Of a stretch of DNA of 64,000 bases, positions 12,837-22,507 are shown piece by piece. The DNA lies in assembly GCF_000013665.1 (NCBI RefSeq), contig NC_007912.1, positions 4,993,532 to 5,057,531 of the forward strand, in the 5' to 3' direction. Made by a program: the position numbers and the translations under genes. A model generated the notes under the pieces. It was not told the DNA's origin, ran no database searches, and saw only the letters and a list, made by a program, of their open reading frames with translations. Source of the stretch: Saccharophagus degradans 2-40 (lineage in GTDB: Bacteria; Pseudomonadota; Gammaproteobacteria; Pseudomonadales; Cellvibrionaceae). Numbering within the stretch: position 1 is the stretch's first letter; each line of letters opens with the position of its first letter.

Positions 12837-13042
12837 GCGCCAGCAGCGCCTTATTAGGTTCACCAATAGGGCGCGATCTTTCCTTCCGAGTAATCGCTCA
12901 CTAATCACAGCCCTCAAACAACCCAGCCTCCATAACCACGCTACATAGCGTAGTACCAATGGTTACGCAACCACAATCACCTTATGCACACCACCACCTG
13001 TTATATGATTGCGCTACCTAACAATAAAGAAGAGTGCCCATC

Positions 13043-14077
13043 ATGTTTGTAATTAAACGACTTTTTCTATTTTTACTGCTTACCGGCCTGTACGCATGTG
13101 GCGGGGGAAGTAGCACCGACACCAAAACAACTCCCACGGACACCCCACAAACTCAACCTGAGCCGGAGCCCAATCCAGAGCAAGAACAAGAGCAAGAGCA
13201 GGAACCCGAACAGGAGCCAGAAGCTGAGCCCGTAGTAGTGGAAGGCAACGAAACCTTTACTATCTTGTTGGATAGCGATGCCATCAAAATTTACGAGATA
13301 GGTAATTGCGGCGACACCCCTGGGTCCAACACTAGCCACCGCGTTTATATTGATAACAGCAACACCATTAATGGTGACATTTGGAACTGGGTAGATAACG
13401 CAGCTGCCGCATGGGATGGCATAAGCAAAGCCAATACGGCTTATGCCATTAGCCGAACTAGCAACGCTAACGACGCTAACTGCTCTAATGTAGCTACCTA
13501 CAACCATATATTGGTTAAAAAGCTAGGTGATTGGACCAACCAGCACGCGAATGGCTTTTGGGTAACGAGTAAGAGTGACGAAACTATCGGCCAGCTTGGC
13601 ACGGTTATCTTCGACATGTATTACGACTCTGCCAACACCATATTACCCAGCGCAGCCGCTATAGAAGCAGCCTATGGAGCAGGTATGACTGGCGAACAAT
13701 TAGCCGCATGGGAAGACAGCCTGTTCCACTTAGATATTCGCGTAGATGGTGTAGAGGAAACTTCAGACAACGGCAGTATTTATAAAGCCGCTTACAACTT
13801 GGCCCTAACACCCGAATATGCCGATAAATGGCTGCGCATAGAAATACCATTAACCAGCTTTGAATTTATTCGCTCGGTAGGTTACGACAATTTCACTTCT
13901 GACCAAGCCACCGTTGGCACTAAATCTTTGCGCGCTATTGGCTTTGTAGCCGAGACTAAGAATAGATTGGTGTACAGAAATTACGATCAACAGGGCTTTA
14001 GCGAAGAGACCACTGCAAAGCTGTTTAAAGAGATAGGGTTGCGCATTAAGCGCTTCGAAATTACACCAGCCGAATAA
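13043..14077 (+). CDS. Surface lipoprotein with Glu/Gln/Pro-rich linker
   Basis: 344 residues from ATG 13043, chosen over the in-frame GTG at 13034 because AAAGAAGAG is correctly spaced from the ATG. A lipoprotein signal ends in the lipobox LYAC, followed by GGGSS. Next comes an acidic low-complexity linker of Pro, Glu and Gln (about residues 30-68), then a globular domain with many aromatic and Asn residues that resembles a secreted beta-sandwich. Similar Glu/Pro-rich spacers separate modules in secreted carbohydrate-binding proteins of this group. The domain itself I do not recognise. The gene is monocistronic, with a terminator at 14111. Confidence 0.75.
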   Translation: MFVIKRLFLFLLLTGLYACGGGSSTDTKTTPTDTPQTQPEPEPNPEQEQEQEQEPEQEPEAEPVVVEGNETFTILLDSDAIKIYEIGNCGDTPGSNTSHRVYIDNSNTINGDIWNWVDNAAAAWDGISKANTAYAISRTSNANDANCSNVATYNHILVKKLGDWTNQHANGFWVTSKSDETIGQLGTVIFDMYYDSANTILPSAAAIEAAYGAGMTGEQLAAWEDSLFHLDIRVDGVEETSDNGSIYKAAYNLALTPEYADKWLRIEIPLTSFEFIRSVGYDNFTSDQATVGTKSLRAIGFVAETKNRLVYRNYDQQGFSEETTAKLFKEIGLRIKRFEITPAE

Positions 14078-14110
14078 TAAACAATTTAAAAAGTGTGGTT
14101 AGCCCCTCTT

Positions 14111-14158
14111 GCAGTAATTATTACCTGTTCCCCTACAGGCAATAATTACTGCTTTTTT
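14111..14158 (+). terminator. Intrinsic terminator after the linker lipoprotein
   Basis: A perfect 12-bp stem (14111-14122 with 14141-14152), with a further CCTGT/ACAGG pairing inside, is followed by TTTTTT. It serves the plus-strand lipoprotein gene. Confidence 0.85.
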
Positions 14159-14188
14159 AGTTAGAGGCCGCTATTAAGCGGTAAGCAT

Positions 14189-14941
14189 TTAGTCGATAAA
14201 AATTTGCTTATAGGCCGCAAGGGTCATACACGAAATGACCGGAATCGCTACCAGCAAACCAACAAACAGCAAAATCCCGCCCACCGCAAAAAATATTGAC
14301 GCCATAATACCGTAAATAATAAGCGGCAAAATATTCTTTACGCAGCCTAAAAAACTCATGCGCATAGCGCTTATAACATTGATGTTATTTAGAACAATTA
14401 ATGCAGGAGCGAATAATAGCGACATAGAGAGTGCAATCATACCCACTACTATAAATAGCATCATGGGCGCACTAAAAGCGCTTGGATCAAAATTATCTGC
14501 GCCACTAAAAGCAGCATAACCGTAATAAAATATCGGCGAGAAAATAACTAACGAGAGCACAATAGCTATAACACTTAATAAAATTAAACTGCCAAAATTG
14601 CGTTTAAACCCCTCAAACAAGTCGCTTACTTCTACTTGTTCACCGTCGTGGTTTTTCTTAAGTGCAACCCAAATGCCACCCACCCAAACATAGCTAAACA
14701 GCATGTTTATATAATTTACAAACGGCACCGCATTCAAAACAATATACAGAATGCCGCCAACAAGCATAAACAACACCCAACCACCGGCACTGCGCCCAAA
14801 ATACTCAAACGCCGCACCCACCCAATTAAACGCGCTGCCCACAGGTACCATACGCGGCTCGTGCGCCACAAAATCACCCAGCGTTGCTGCATCCACTACT
14901 TCCGCTTCGGGGGCCGAGTAGGGGTTTAGTTCTTCGCTCAT
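14189..14941 (-). CDS. BPSS1780-type multi-pass membrane protein
   Basis: 250 residues. The N-terminal cytoplasmic stretch begins MSEELNPYSAPEAEV; NPY-x-x-P near the start is common in this family. Five or six membrane helices follow (about 55-75, 80-100, 115-140, 155-180, 205-240). The arrangement matches the uncharacterised BPSS1780 family of inner-membrane proteins. The function is unknown, and nothing nearby suggests a partner. Confidence 0.65.
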   Translation of the reverse strand: MSEELNPYSAPEAEVVDAATLGDFVAHEPRMVPVGSAFNWVGAAFEYFGRSAGGWVLFMLVGGILYIVLNAVPFVNYINMLFSYVWVGGIWVALKKNHDGEQVEVSDLFEGFKRNFGSLILLSVIAIVLSLVIFSPIFYYGYAAFSGADNFDPSAFSAPMMLFIVVGMIALSMSLLFAPALIVLNNINVISAMRMSFLGCVKNILPLIIYGIMASIFFAVGGILLFVGLLVAIPVISCMTLAAYKQIFID

Positions 14942-15059
14942 ATTTATTCCCTTTTGTTATTGTTGGTTACCACCAATCATGTTTACTTTGATTACTACTA
15001 TGTTGAATTTTGCATTTAACTACTTTTTTACGAGTATTGCGACCACTTGTAGGTAGCCC

Positions 15060-15959
15060 CTAACTCGATGAGTAATCACCGTTTACACGCTTACCCATCT
15101 CGCCCTCAAACAGCGGTCTAAGTATTTGCAACCTTTCGATTAAAAACTGTTTAAACGCGCGTACGCGGGCGGTTTCTCGCAAGTCTGCGTGGTGCAACAC
15201 CCAAATACCCCAATCGGATGGGGTAAGCGCTAAATCGAGCTTAAAAATATCCGCATCCAACACGCTATCGGGCAGGTAGCAGGGCATGCGCGCAATTCCA
15301 ATGCCTACTTTTACTGCGGCATACATCGAGGCGAGGTCGTCCACTTTTAACACCACTTTGGCATTGGGGAAGTGCTGCTGCGCCCACGCGGGCGGGTTGG
15401 TATCTTGGCGCCAAATAATGATTTTTTGCTCGGCTAGCACCTGAGGGTGCTGCTTAGAAAAGTACACGGCGTGGCGCAAATTTGCGAGCTTTTGGCCCAC
15501 GAGCGTTTCTGGCGGGGCAGGGGTGACCCGCACGGCAATATCGGCTTCGCGGGCGGATAGGTTTTTTAAGCCAGGGCTTACCACTAGCTCGAGATCCACA
15601 TCTGGGTATTTGCCTGTGAAGTCTTGTAGGTAGGGAATAATACAGTGGTTGGCCAGTTCGTGCGGCATCGTCACCACAAGCTTGCCGGATAAACGTGTAT
15701 CCCCAGCGTAAAGTAAGCGCTCAACCGTTTGATTTTGCTGTTCAATTTCCAACGCGTGCTGATAAATAACATCGCCCGCTTCAGTTAACTGGTAACCATT
15801 TGGCTGGCGATTAAACAGCTTCACGCCGTGCTTTTTTTCCAGCGCGGCAATGCGCCGCGCAACGGTGGAATGGTTTACTCCCAGTTCCCGCGATGCACCC
15901 GATAAGCTGCCACAACGGGCCAACTCTAAGAAATAGCGCAAATCATCCCAATTATTCAT
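15060..15959 (-). CDS. LysR-family transcriptional regulator
   Basis: 299 residues from ATG 15959 (MNNWDDLRYFLELAR). An upstream extension of the frame is not homologous to the family and is left out. The N-terminal winged HTH (about 1-60, GSLSGASRELGVNHSTVARRI) is followed by a LysR substrate-binding domain (about 90-290). The HTH most resembles the subgroup that regulates divergently encoded small enzymes. It is divergent from the DUF1330/GST pair at 16088-17089 and probably controls it through a dyad just upstream of its own start. The effector is unknown. Confidence 0.88.
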   Translation of the reverse strand: MNNWDDLRYFLELARCGSLSGASRELGVNHSTVARRIAALEKKHGVKLFNRQPNGYQLTEAGDVIYQHALEIEQQNQTVERLLYAGDTRLSGKLVVTMPHELANHCIIPYLQDFTGKYPDVDLELVVSPGLKNLSAREADIAVRVTPAPPETLVGQKLANLRHAVYFSKQHPQVLAEQKIIIWRQDTNPPAWAQQHFPNAKVVLKVDDLASMYAAVKVGIGIARMPCYLPDSVLDADIFKLDLALTPSDWGIWVLHHADLRETARVRAFKQFLIERLQILRPLFEGEMGKRVNGDYSSS

Positions 15960-15968
15960 CTGTGCATT

Positions 15969-15989
15969 TTTGCATATCAATTTTGCAAA
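15969..15989. promoter_or_regulatory. Candidate LysR-type binding dyad
   Basis: TTTGCA and TGCAAA, separated by 9 bases, form a dyad immediately upstream of the LysR start and about 100 bp upstream of the divergent DUF1330 gene. Position and size fit an autoregulatory LysR site. The sequence is AT-rich, so chance is possible. Confidence 0.4.
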
Positions 15990-16087
15990 TGTCGAGAATT
16001 TACGCACACTGCAGCTAACCCTATTATTTGCCCACTTACGGCAGGTTCTGATTTTTCTCAGGCCCACATCACACTAAAGAGCAAGTA

Positions 16088-16378
16088 ATGACAGCCTACG
16101 CAATTGGTCTACTTACCATTCACAACGACAACTGGTTAGAAGAGTACTCCAGCAAAATTTTACCGCTAATAGAAAAGCATGGCGGTAACAGGCTGGTAAA
16201 AGGCACACCCGAACGGTTAGAGGGCGCAAGCAACTTACCCACAATAGCGTTTTGTATCGCCTTCCCTAGTAGTGCCGCAGCGCATAACTGGTACAACGAC
16301 CCAGAAAACAAACCGCTAATTACCCTGCGCAATAGCGGCTCCACATTAGACATGTTGTTAGTAGAAAACCCAGCTTAA
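16088..16378 (+). CDS. DUF1330 family protein
   Basis: 96 residues, a small alpha-beta protein related to the ferredoxin-like monooxygenase fold. The motif RLVKGTPERLEG and the later AFPSSAAAHNWYNDPE are typical of DUF1330. No biochemical role is established for the family. It is followed 12 bp later by a glutathione S-transferase gene and is divergent from a LysR regulator, so the pair may act together in detoxification; that is inference from position. The ribosome site is weak (AGAGCAAGTA). Confidence 0.75.
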   Translation: MTAYAIGLLTIHNDNWLEEYSSKILPLIEKHGGNRLVKGTPERLEGASNLPTIAFCIAFPSSAAAHNWYNDPENKPLITLRNSGSTLDMLLVENPA

Positions 16379-16390
16379 AAGGAGCAACAA

Positions 16391-17089
16391 ATGTTAGATA
16401 AAATTCAGAAAGCGAATGTGCCAGTTTTAGTAAGTTTTTCTATTTGCCCTTTTGTACAGCGCTCGGCCATTTTGTTGGAAGAGAAGCTGCAAGCCTATGA
16501 GCGCATAAATATCGATTTGGCGAACAAGCCCGAATGGTTTTTGCAGCTTTCACCCACAGGTAGGGTACCGGCTTTGGTAGTGAAAGATGACAATGCAAAC
16601 CCAACAACGCTTTTCGAGTCTGCCGTTATCAATGAATACTTAGATGAAGCGTTTGGCACGCCGCTGCTGGCGGGTACAAGCTTAGAAAAAGCCTCTATGC
16701 GCGCCTGGATAAGCTACAGCGAAACGCTTATTGGCTTGCAGTATAAGCTAATGCTCGCCACACAAAGCGATGATTTTGCAGACAAACTAACCCAGTTTGT
16801 GAGCGCGCTTAAAAAACTAAAACCGGCACCCGGCAAGCCCTTTTTTAATGGCGTGGCATTTAGCTTGGTTGACGCAGCGGTAGCCCCCGTGTTTACCCGC
16901 CTTAAATGGTTGCCGCATGTAACGCTGCAATTACAGCAAGAAGCAAAAACTCAACCAGACAGTGCCGCATTGCTAAACTGGATAAATCACCTAAGCAACT
17001 ACCCGGCCGTTAAACAAAGTGTTTCCCAAAGCTTTGACAACGACTTTGTAAATTACTTTAAGCAGCGCAATAGCTTTGCACTCAAATAA
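16391..17089 (+). CDS. Glutathione S-transferase family protein
   Basis: 232 residues. The thioredoxin-like N-terminal domain (about 9-88) carries the active-site motif SICPFVQR with a cysteine, as in Omega/GstA-like and stringent-starvation-type members. The ESAVINEYLDE segment is the conserved glutathione gamma-glutamyl contact. A helical C-terminal domain follows (about 95-225). Such proteins conjugate or reduce small molecules with glutathione. The ribosome site AAAGGAG is strong. Probably an operon with the DUF1330 gene. Confidence 0.85.
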   Translation: MLDKIQKANVPVLVSFSICPFVQRSAILLEEKLQAYERINIDLANKPEWFLQLSPTGRVPALVVKDDNANPTTLFESAVINEYLDEAFGTPLLAGTSLEKASMRAWISYSETLIGLQYKLMLATQSDDFADKLTQFVSALKKLKPAPGKPFFNGVAFSLVDAAVAPVFTRLKWLPHVTLQLQQEAKTQPDSAALLNWINHLSNYPAVKQSVSQSFDNDFVNYFKQRNSFALK

Positions 17090-17096
17090 ACCTGTG

Positions 17097-17126
17097 CCGC
17101 AATAACTACAATGGTAGTTACTGCGG
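17097..17126 (+). terminator. Stem-loop after the GST gene
   Basis: A 13-bp stem with one mismatch and a 4-base loop starts 8 bases after the GST stop codon. The T-tract behind it is poor (TATAGCTT), so termination efficiency is doubtful. Confidence 0.45.
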
Positions 17127-17264
17127 TATAGCTTAATTAACTGCAGTGTTGAATATTCCGCTGCGAAACAAACTACAGCCCCTAAATTATTTGGCGCACC
17201 GGCGCAAAATACACCTGTATTTACTCCTCAATGCTTTTGCCAAAGGTTTAACCTCTATTCGCCC

Positions 17265-18035
17265 CTATAATGCTTCAATCATGCCCAACCCTTGCTCGCA
17301 ACCAGCAAGGTAACTATCGCCAAACAGGTTGTAATGATTAAGATAATGGTAGGCATTGTAAATGCGCTTTTTAATGGGGTACTGCGCAGTGAATGGCCGC
17401 ACCGTTTGATAGGCTTGATAAAACGCAGCATCAAAACCGCCAAACATTTCCGTCATGGCTATATCTACTTCGCTATCGGCGTAATACACCGCGGGGTCGA
17501 TAAGCCACACGCGTTGTTTATCAAACAAAACATTCCCGCTCCATAAATCGCCGTGCACTAAACTTGGCGAGCTACAACTGTTGTTTAAAAACTCCATTAG
17601 TTTTGCTTGGTGTGTATTTAGCAGCGTTTGAAAGCGTTGTTTAACGTGGCTATCGGCAATAAGCGACACCTGATACTGCAATCGGTACTGATAAAAAAAC
17701 TGCCCCCAATTATAACTAATGCAATTTGGCTGCGGGTTAAGGCCTATGTAGTTATCGTGTTCTAAGCCAAAGTGGGGTTGTTGGATGGTGTGTAGTTTTG
17801 CTAAGCCAACACCAAGGGTTTTAAAATGACTATCGCTTGGGCGCTGCGATTGAATATATTCAATTTCTAGCTGGTTTTTATTAACGGCTAATACTTTAGG
17901 GATACACAACTCACTACCCAGAATGGAATTATCCAAAAGCGTTTTACTAAGCAGCGCTAATCCACTGGCCTCCACCAATAAAGCATTAGAATTGACCTGC
18001 GAGTTATGTTTGATAAAAGATTGATTCGCCGCCAT
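17265..18035 (-). CDS. Fructosamine kinase family protein
   Basis: 256 residues with an aminoglycoside-phosphotransferase-like kinase fold. The catalytic loop VHGDLWSGN and the metal-binding LIDPAVYYADSEVDIAM are diagnostic for the fructosamine-3-kinase/ketosamine-kinase family. These enzymes phosphorylate sugars attached to amines, which helps repair glycated proteins. The length is slightly under the usual 285-290 because the N-terminal nucleotide-binding lobe is short. It lies 18 bp from the PDZ-protein gene on the same strand, a possible but not obvious operon. Confidence 0.85.
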   Translation of the reverse strand: MAANQSFIKHNSQVNSNALLVEASGLALLSKTLLDNSILGSELCIPKVLAVNKNQLEIEYIQSQRPSDSHFKTLGVGLAKLHTIQQPHFGLEHDNYIGLNPQPNCISYNWGQFFYQYRLQYQVSLIADSHVKQRFQTLLNTHQAKLMEFLNNSCSSPSLVHGDLWSGNVLFDKQRVWLIDPAVYYADSEVDIAMTEMFGGFDAAFYQAYQTVRPFTAQYPIKKRIYNAYHYLNHYNLFGDSYLAGCEQGLGMIEAL

Positions 18036-18052
18036 GGCAGTTATCCAGTTTT

Positions 18053-18430
18053 TTAATGTGTAACCACTTTAACCGTTCGCTGCGCCGCATTATCTGCTTT
18101 TAGGGTTAGCTCTATTACTTCGCCACCCGATTTAGCCATAGCGGCTTTGGCTTTTTTTGCTGGGCAGCCAGGTATGGCGCAGCCGTCGATAGCAATAATA
18201 TTGTCACCAACCGCTACACCTGCAGCAGAAGCCGGGGAGCCACTGACCACCTCGGCAACTTTGGCACTATCGATTGTAGGTTTAAAAAAGCCGCTGGCTT
18301 TCACATCCACTTTTAACCCTATGCCGCCACTATCGCTGGCTAACAGGGTAGCGCAGTTAAACGCCACTGCTAGAGCAAGCAATAGCGTTAATCGCTTCAA
18401 GGTTGAGCTATCTATCGTTAATCTATTCAT
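18053..18430 (-). CDS. Small exported PDZ-domain protein
   Basis: 125 residues from ATG 18430, chosen over an upstream GTG because GAGGG is correctly placed. A signal peptide ends near LLAS. The rest is essentially one PDZ domain: VVSGSPASAAGVAVGDNIIAIDG is the classic carboxylate-binding and turn region, and a Cys pair (GCAIPGC) may form a disulfide. Free-standing periplasmic PDZ proteins usually bind C-termini of other proteins; no protease domain is present. Function unknown. Confidence 0.7.
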   Translation of the reverse strand: MNRLTIDSSTLKRLTLLLALAVAFNCATLLASDSGGIGLKVDVKASGFFKPTIDSAKVAEVVSGSPASAAGVAVGDNIIAIDGCAIPGCPAKKAKAAMAKSGGEVIELTLKADNAAQRTVKVVTH

Positions 18431-18646
18431 AGTGAACCCTCGCACTAATCCTTAAATAACTAACCCACAAATAACTAACCCAAATTAGCTAAGTTTGAGT
18501 TAGCTCCGTTTAATAGCAGCTACGACTGGGTATTTAGCCACAAAGTTCCATCAGGCCTAACTGGCGCCAACTCACTCACTTCTAGATTCAACCTTAAATA
18601 CTAGATACCCGCTGTAGACTTGGTTCAAATATTCCAAAACCGCATT

Positions 18647-18691
18647 TGACAACGTTGTCTATAAGCATTTAACCTAGATACAACGTTGTCA
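18647..18691. promoter_or_regulatory. Two NagR-type (LacI-family) operators upstream of the chitinase
   Basis: GACAACGTTGTC (18648-18659) is a perfect 12-bp palindrome, and TACAACGTTGTCA (18679-18691) contains a perfect 10-bp version. Their centres are 31 bp apart, about three helical turns. The sequence matches, from memory, the box of NagR, the LacI-family repressor of N-acetylglucosamine and chitin genes in Shewanella/Alteromonas-type bacteria. They lie about 245-285 bp upstream of the chitinase start, so the transcript probably has a long leader. Confidence 0.65.
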
Positions 18692-18932
18692 TTTGTGTTT
18701 AGACGCTTTTTACGTATACGTTTTTCTACTAACCATTGCCGTATACGCTAGAAGACAACAATAACAAGCTAAACACCCTCTCTACCTCGACGCGTTATCA
18801 CCGATCCTTGCTACAGGCCCCTAAGGCTCCTGTCGGTTGTCTTGGATTGTAAGTACCTAACTTACAAACAATTAACTACCCAACGCCAAACACTGGCGAA
18901 TACAACAGTTAATAACAATAACGGGGAATATC

Positions 18933-21900
18933 ATGAAAAATAAGCACTGCCTAGCCGCTTTGGCGCTGGCGATTTCTACCCATGCGTATGCCGCACCTGG
19001 CACGCCCAATATTGCGTGGCTGCCCGCTACCCACGAAAGTGGCGAAGCCATAAACGTACATTGGGATATGTGGTGGGGTGAAAACGGCACCGAGTGGCAA
19101 TTAACCGATAACGGCGACCTGCGCTGCAGCGGCAGCCTAACAGCCAACGGCCAAAACCAACAAAGCGCGGAATGCGCCGCTAACTACAGCAGCGGCAGCC
19201 ATGCACTGCAGGTTAGCTTGTGTAATACCAGCGGCTGTAGCGAAAGTAATGTTGTTACTATTAACGTTAACCAAGGCGCAAGTAGCAACGTGCCACCTCA
19301 AGTATCCATTAGCGCACCGGCAAGTGCAGGGGAGGGGGACTCGATAACCCTTAGCGCTACGGCCAGCGACAGCGACGGCACGATTACCTCTGTAACCTTT
19401 TTAGTCGATGGTATTGCCATAGCTACCGATACCACCAGCCCATACAGCACAAACTGGATAGCGAAAGCGGGTACTCACTCACTTACCGCGCAAGCGCTAG
19501 ATAACCAAAATGCCACAGGCGATGATTCTGTAAGTATTAGCGTTACCAGCGCCCCTAACCAATTGCCCAGCGTGAGCTTGGTTGCTCCCAATGCAAACTT
19601 AATGGCGGGCAGCGAGACCAGCTTTGAAATAAACGCTAGCGACGCCGGTGGCAGTATTAGCAGTGTTGAATTGTACTTAAACGGCAATTTACTCGGCACC
19701 GATACCAGCGCGCCTTACAACGTTAGCTGGACAGCAGAAGCGGGCGATCACAGCATTTACGCCGTAGCAAGCGACGATCGCGGCGGTGTGAGTCAATCGG
19801 ACACGGTATTTTTAACCGTAGCGGAAGACACAAATGCAGCGCCTAGCGTAAGCCTTTCAACCGTACCAACAGACGCAATGGAAGGTGATGCACTCACACT
19901 TGAGGCAGCAGCAAGCGACAGCGATGGCAGTGTTGCGCAGGTGGACTTTTACCTAAACAACCAACTACTAGGCAGCGCCACAAGCGCACCCTACAGTTTG
20001 CAATGGACAGCCACGCGCGGCAGCCACACCTTGCGCGCAACCGCTGTGGATAACCAAGGTAAAACAGCCAGCGCGATTAGCACCTTTAGCGTTGCTGCAG
20101 ACACAAGCGCCAGCCACGAAGACTGCCGACCAGACGGGCTTTACGCCACGCCAGAAGTGCAATCGCCTTACTGTACTGTTTACGACATACAAGGCCGCGA
20201 GCTAATGGGCAGCGCAACGCGCCGCGTGATTGGTTACTTCACTAGCTGGCGTACTGGTGGTAACGGCCCGGCCTACCTTGCACACCAAATTCCCTGGGAC
20301 AAGCTAACCCACATTAACTACGCCTTTGCCCATGTGGATGGCAACAACCACGTTTCAATTGGCGCCAATACCCCAACCAATGCAGCAACGGGTATGGAAT
20401 GGCCAGACGTAGCCGGTGCCGAAATGGACCCAAGCTTTAGTTACAAAGGCCACTTCAACCTGCTTAACAAATACAAAAAGCAGTACCCACACGTTAAAAC
20501 GCTTATCTCTATTGGCGGTTGGGCAGAAACAGGCGGCTACTTTGATAGCAATGGCGACCGCGTAAATTCTGGCGGCTTCTACACCATGACCACCAATGCA
20601 GACGGTTCGGTTAACACCGCCGGTATCAACACCTTTGCCGACTCGGTAGTGGAGTTTTTACGCACCTACAGCTTTGATGGCGCAGATATAGATTACGAAT
20701 ACCCCACATCGATGAACGATGCCGGCAACCCTTCAGATTTCGCCATCGCCAATGCGCGTCGAAAAGGCTTAAACGCTTCGTACAACGTGTTGATGAAAAC
20801 CCTGCGCCAAAAGCTGGATATAGCAGGGGAGCAAGATGGCAAGCACTACATGCTTACCATCGCCTCGCCATCGTCAGGCTATTTGTTGCGCGGCATGGAA
20901 GCATTTGAAGCAACCCAGTACTTGGACTACGTCAATATCATGTCCTACGACTTACACGGTGCATGGAACCAGTTTGTAGGCCCCAATGCGGCACTGTTTG
21001 ATAACGGCCAAGATGCAGAGCTTATTCAGTGGAACGCTTACGGCGGCCAGTACAAAAATATTGGCTACCTCAACACCGACTGGGCTTACCACTACTTCCG
21101 CGGCGCCATGCCGGCGGGCCGCATTAACATTGGTGTACCTTACTACACCCGCGGCTGGCAGGGCGTAACCGGTGGCACCAACGGTTTATGGGGCCAAGCA
21201 TCCCTGCCAAATCAAAGCGAATGCCCTGTGGGTACCGGCGGCAGCGCCACCAGTAAATGCGGCAACGGCGCGGTGGGTATAGATAACCTATGGCACGACA
21301 AGGATGAAAACGGCAACGAAATGGGCGCGGGTTCTAATCCCATGTGGCACGCTAAAAACCTAGAAAACAATATTCTAGGGGATTACCTAACAGCCTACGG
21401 CTTAGACCCAATCAACAACCCAGATCACCAACTTAGCGGTAACTACCAGCGTTATTACGACGATGTATTAGTCGCCCCGTGGTTGTGGAACGCCGCTAAG
21501 CAGGTATTTATCTCTACCGAAGACGAGCAATCCATCAACCGCAAAGCCGATTACGTAGTAGAAAACGGCATAGGCGGCATTATGTTTTGGGAACTAGCCG
21601 GCGATTACCAATTCAATGCGGCCAAGGGCCAATACGAAATGGGCCACACGCTAACCACCGCCATTGCAGATAAATTTGCCAACGCGCCAGCCTACGGCAA
21701 CCAGCGTGCAGAAATTGATATGCCCCAGCAAACGTTAGATATAGGCATAAAGCTAACTAACTTTGCCTTGGGTGATAACAACTTCCCCATTACGCCAGAC
21801 CTAATAATTACTAACAACACAGGCCAAAACTTGCCCGGCGGCACCGAGTTCTATTTCGATATCGCCACCTCTACCCCAGATAACATGGGCGACCAAAGCG

Positions 21901-22373
21901 CAGCGAGCTTAACCATTGTTAGCAACGGGTCTAACGCGGCGGGTAACAATGTGGGCGGTTTAGAAAACAACTTCCACCGCGTAAAAATAAGCACCCCAAG
22001 CTACCTCACCCTTGCCGACGGCGAAGAATGGAAAGTAGTACTTAAATACTACCTACCAGTTTCTATGCCTTCTAACTGGGTGGTTAACGTAGCTGGCGAA
22101 GAGTTTGCGCTTAGCAGCGAGTACCCTAACTTGCCGATGGGCAGCATTAGTTCTGGTGGCGGCAATAACGGCGGTGGCAACACCGGTGGCGATTGCAGCA
22201 ACGCAAGCGACTACCCAGCTTACCCTAACTTTCCACAAAAAGACTGGGCCGGAAACCCCAGCCACGCCAACGCCGGTGACCGCATGACCCACAACAACGC
22301 GCTGTATGAAGCCAAATGGTGGACAAGTGCAACCCCAGGTACATCCGATTGGGACTTGGTATGTACGTTTTAA
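18933..22373 (+). CDS. Secreted multidomain GH18 chitinase
   Basis: 1146 residues. Signal peptide 1-20 (ending AYA). Residues about 21-112 form an N-terminal Fn3/ChiA-N-like chitin-contact domain rich in Trp. Three Ig-like repeats follow (about 117-205, 209-296, 301-389), each with a DSDG/DNQG-type loop. The GH18 catalytic barrel spans about 424-925; its DxxDxDxE motif is DGADIDYE, with the catalytic acid at Glu589. A further beta-rich domain (about 935-1075), a Gly/Asn linker and a C-terminal CBM5/12 chitin-binding module (about 1090-1146, with the WW pair) complete it. It hydrolyses chitin outside the cell. The NagR-like sites upstream suggest induction by N-acetylglucosamine; a terminator lies at 22508. 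Confidence 0.95.
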   Translation: MKNKHCLAALALAISTHAYAAPGTPNIAWLPATHESGEAINVHWDMWWGENGTEWQLTDNGDLRCSGSLTANGQNQQSAECAANYSSGSHALQVSLCNTSGCSESNVVTINVNQGASSNVPPQVSISAPASAGEGDSITLSATASDSDGTITSVTFLVDGIAIATDTTSPYSTNWIAKAGTHSLTAQALDNQNATGDDSVSISVTSAPNQLPSVSLVAPNANLMAGSETSFEINASDAGGSISSVELYLNGNLLGTDTSAPYNVSWTAEAGDHSIYAVASDDRGGVSQSDTVFLTVAEDTNAAPSVSLSTVPTDAMEGDALTLEAAASDSDGSVAQVDFYLNNQLLGSATSAPYSLQWTATRGSHTLRATAVDNQGKTASAISTFSVAADTSASHEDCRPDGLYATPEVQSPYCTVYDIQGRELMGSATRRVIGYFTSWRTGGNGPAYLAHQIPWDKLTHINYAFAHVDGNNHVSIGANTPTNAATGMEWPDVAGAEMDPSFSYKGHFNLLNKYKKQYPHVKTLISIGGWAETGGYFDSNGDRVNSGGFYTMTTNADGSVNTAGINTFADSVVEFLRTYSFDGADIDYEYPTSMNDAGNPSDFAIANARRKGLNASYNVLMKTLRQKLDIAGEQDGKHYMLTIASPSSGYLLRGMEAFEATQYLDYVNIMSYDLHGAWNQFVGPNAALFDNGQDAELIQWNAYGGQYKNIGYLNTDWAYHYFRGAMPAGRINIGVPYYTRGWQGVTGGTNGLWGQASLPNQSECPVGTGGSATSKCGNGAVGIDNLWHDKDENGNEMGAGSNPMWHAKNLENNILGDYLTAYGLDPINNPDHQLSGNYQRYYDDVLVAPWLWNAAKQVFISTEDEQSINRKADYVVENGIGGIMFWELAGDYQFNAAKGQYEMGHTLTTAIADKFANAPAYGNQRAEIDMPQQTLDIGIKLTNFALGDNNFPITPDLIITNNTGQNLPGGTEFYFDIATSTPDNMGDQSAASLTIVSNGSNAAGNNVGGLENNFHRVKISTPSYLTLADGEEWKVVLKYYLPVSMPSNWVVNVAGEEFALSSEYPNLPMGSISSGGGNNGGGNTGGDCSNASDYPAYPNFPQKDWAGNPSHANAGDRMTHNNALYEAKWWTSATPGTSDWDLVCTF

Positions 22374-22399
22374 TAAATGCACATGAAACAACAGGACAT

Positions 22400-22434
22400 A
22401 AAAACAATGTGTAAAAACAATGTGTAAAAACAAT
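22400..22434 (+). repeat. 13-bp tandem repeat downstream of the chitinase gene
   Basis: The unit AAAAACAATGTGT occurs twice in tandem (22400-22412, 22413-22425) with a partial third copy. It lies between the chitinase stop and its terminator and is probably slippage-derived. Confidence 0.6.
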
Positions 22435-22507
22435 AAAACGTTACGCGCTAACAGGCTAAACCAAAAACAACAAGCTTAACCCCCAAATACATGTTTGCAC
22501 ATTTATG

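Noticed and set aside
15960..16067. N-terminal extension of the LysR gene to 16067
   Set aside because: The extra 36 residues are Cys/Lys-rich and unlike any LysR protein; the standard N-terminus begins at 15959.
18454..18482. Short direct repeat AAATAACTAACCCA upstream of the PDZ gene
   Set aside because: Two copies only, in low-complexity AT-rich sequence; no functional meaning apparent.
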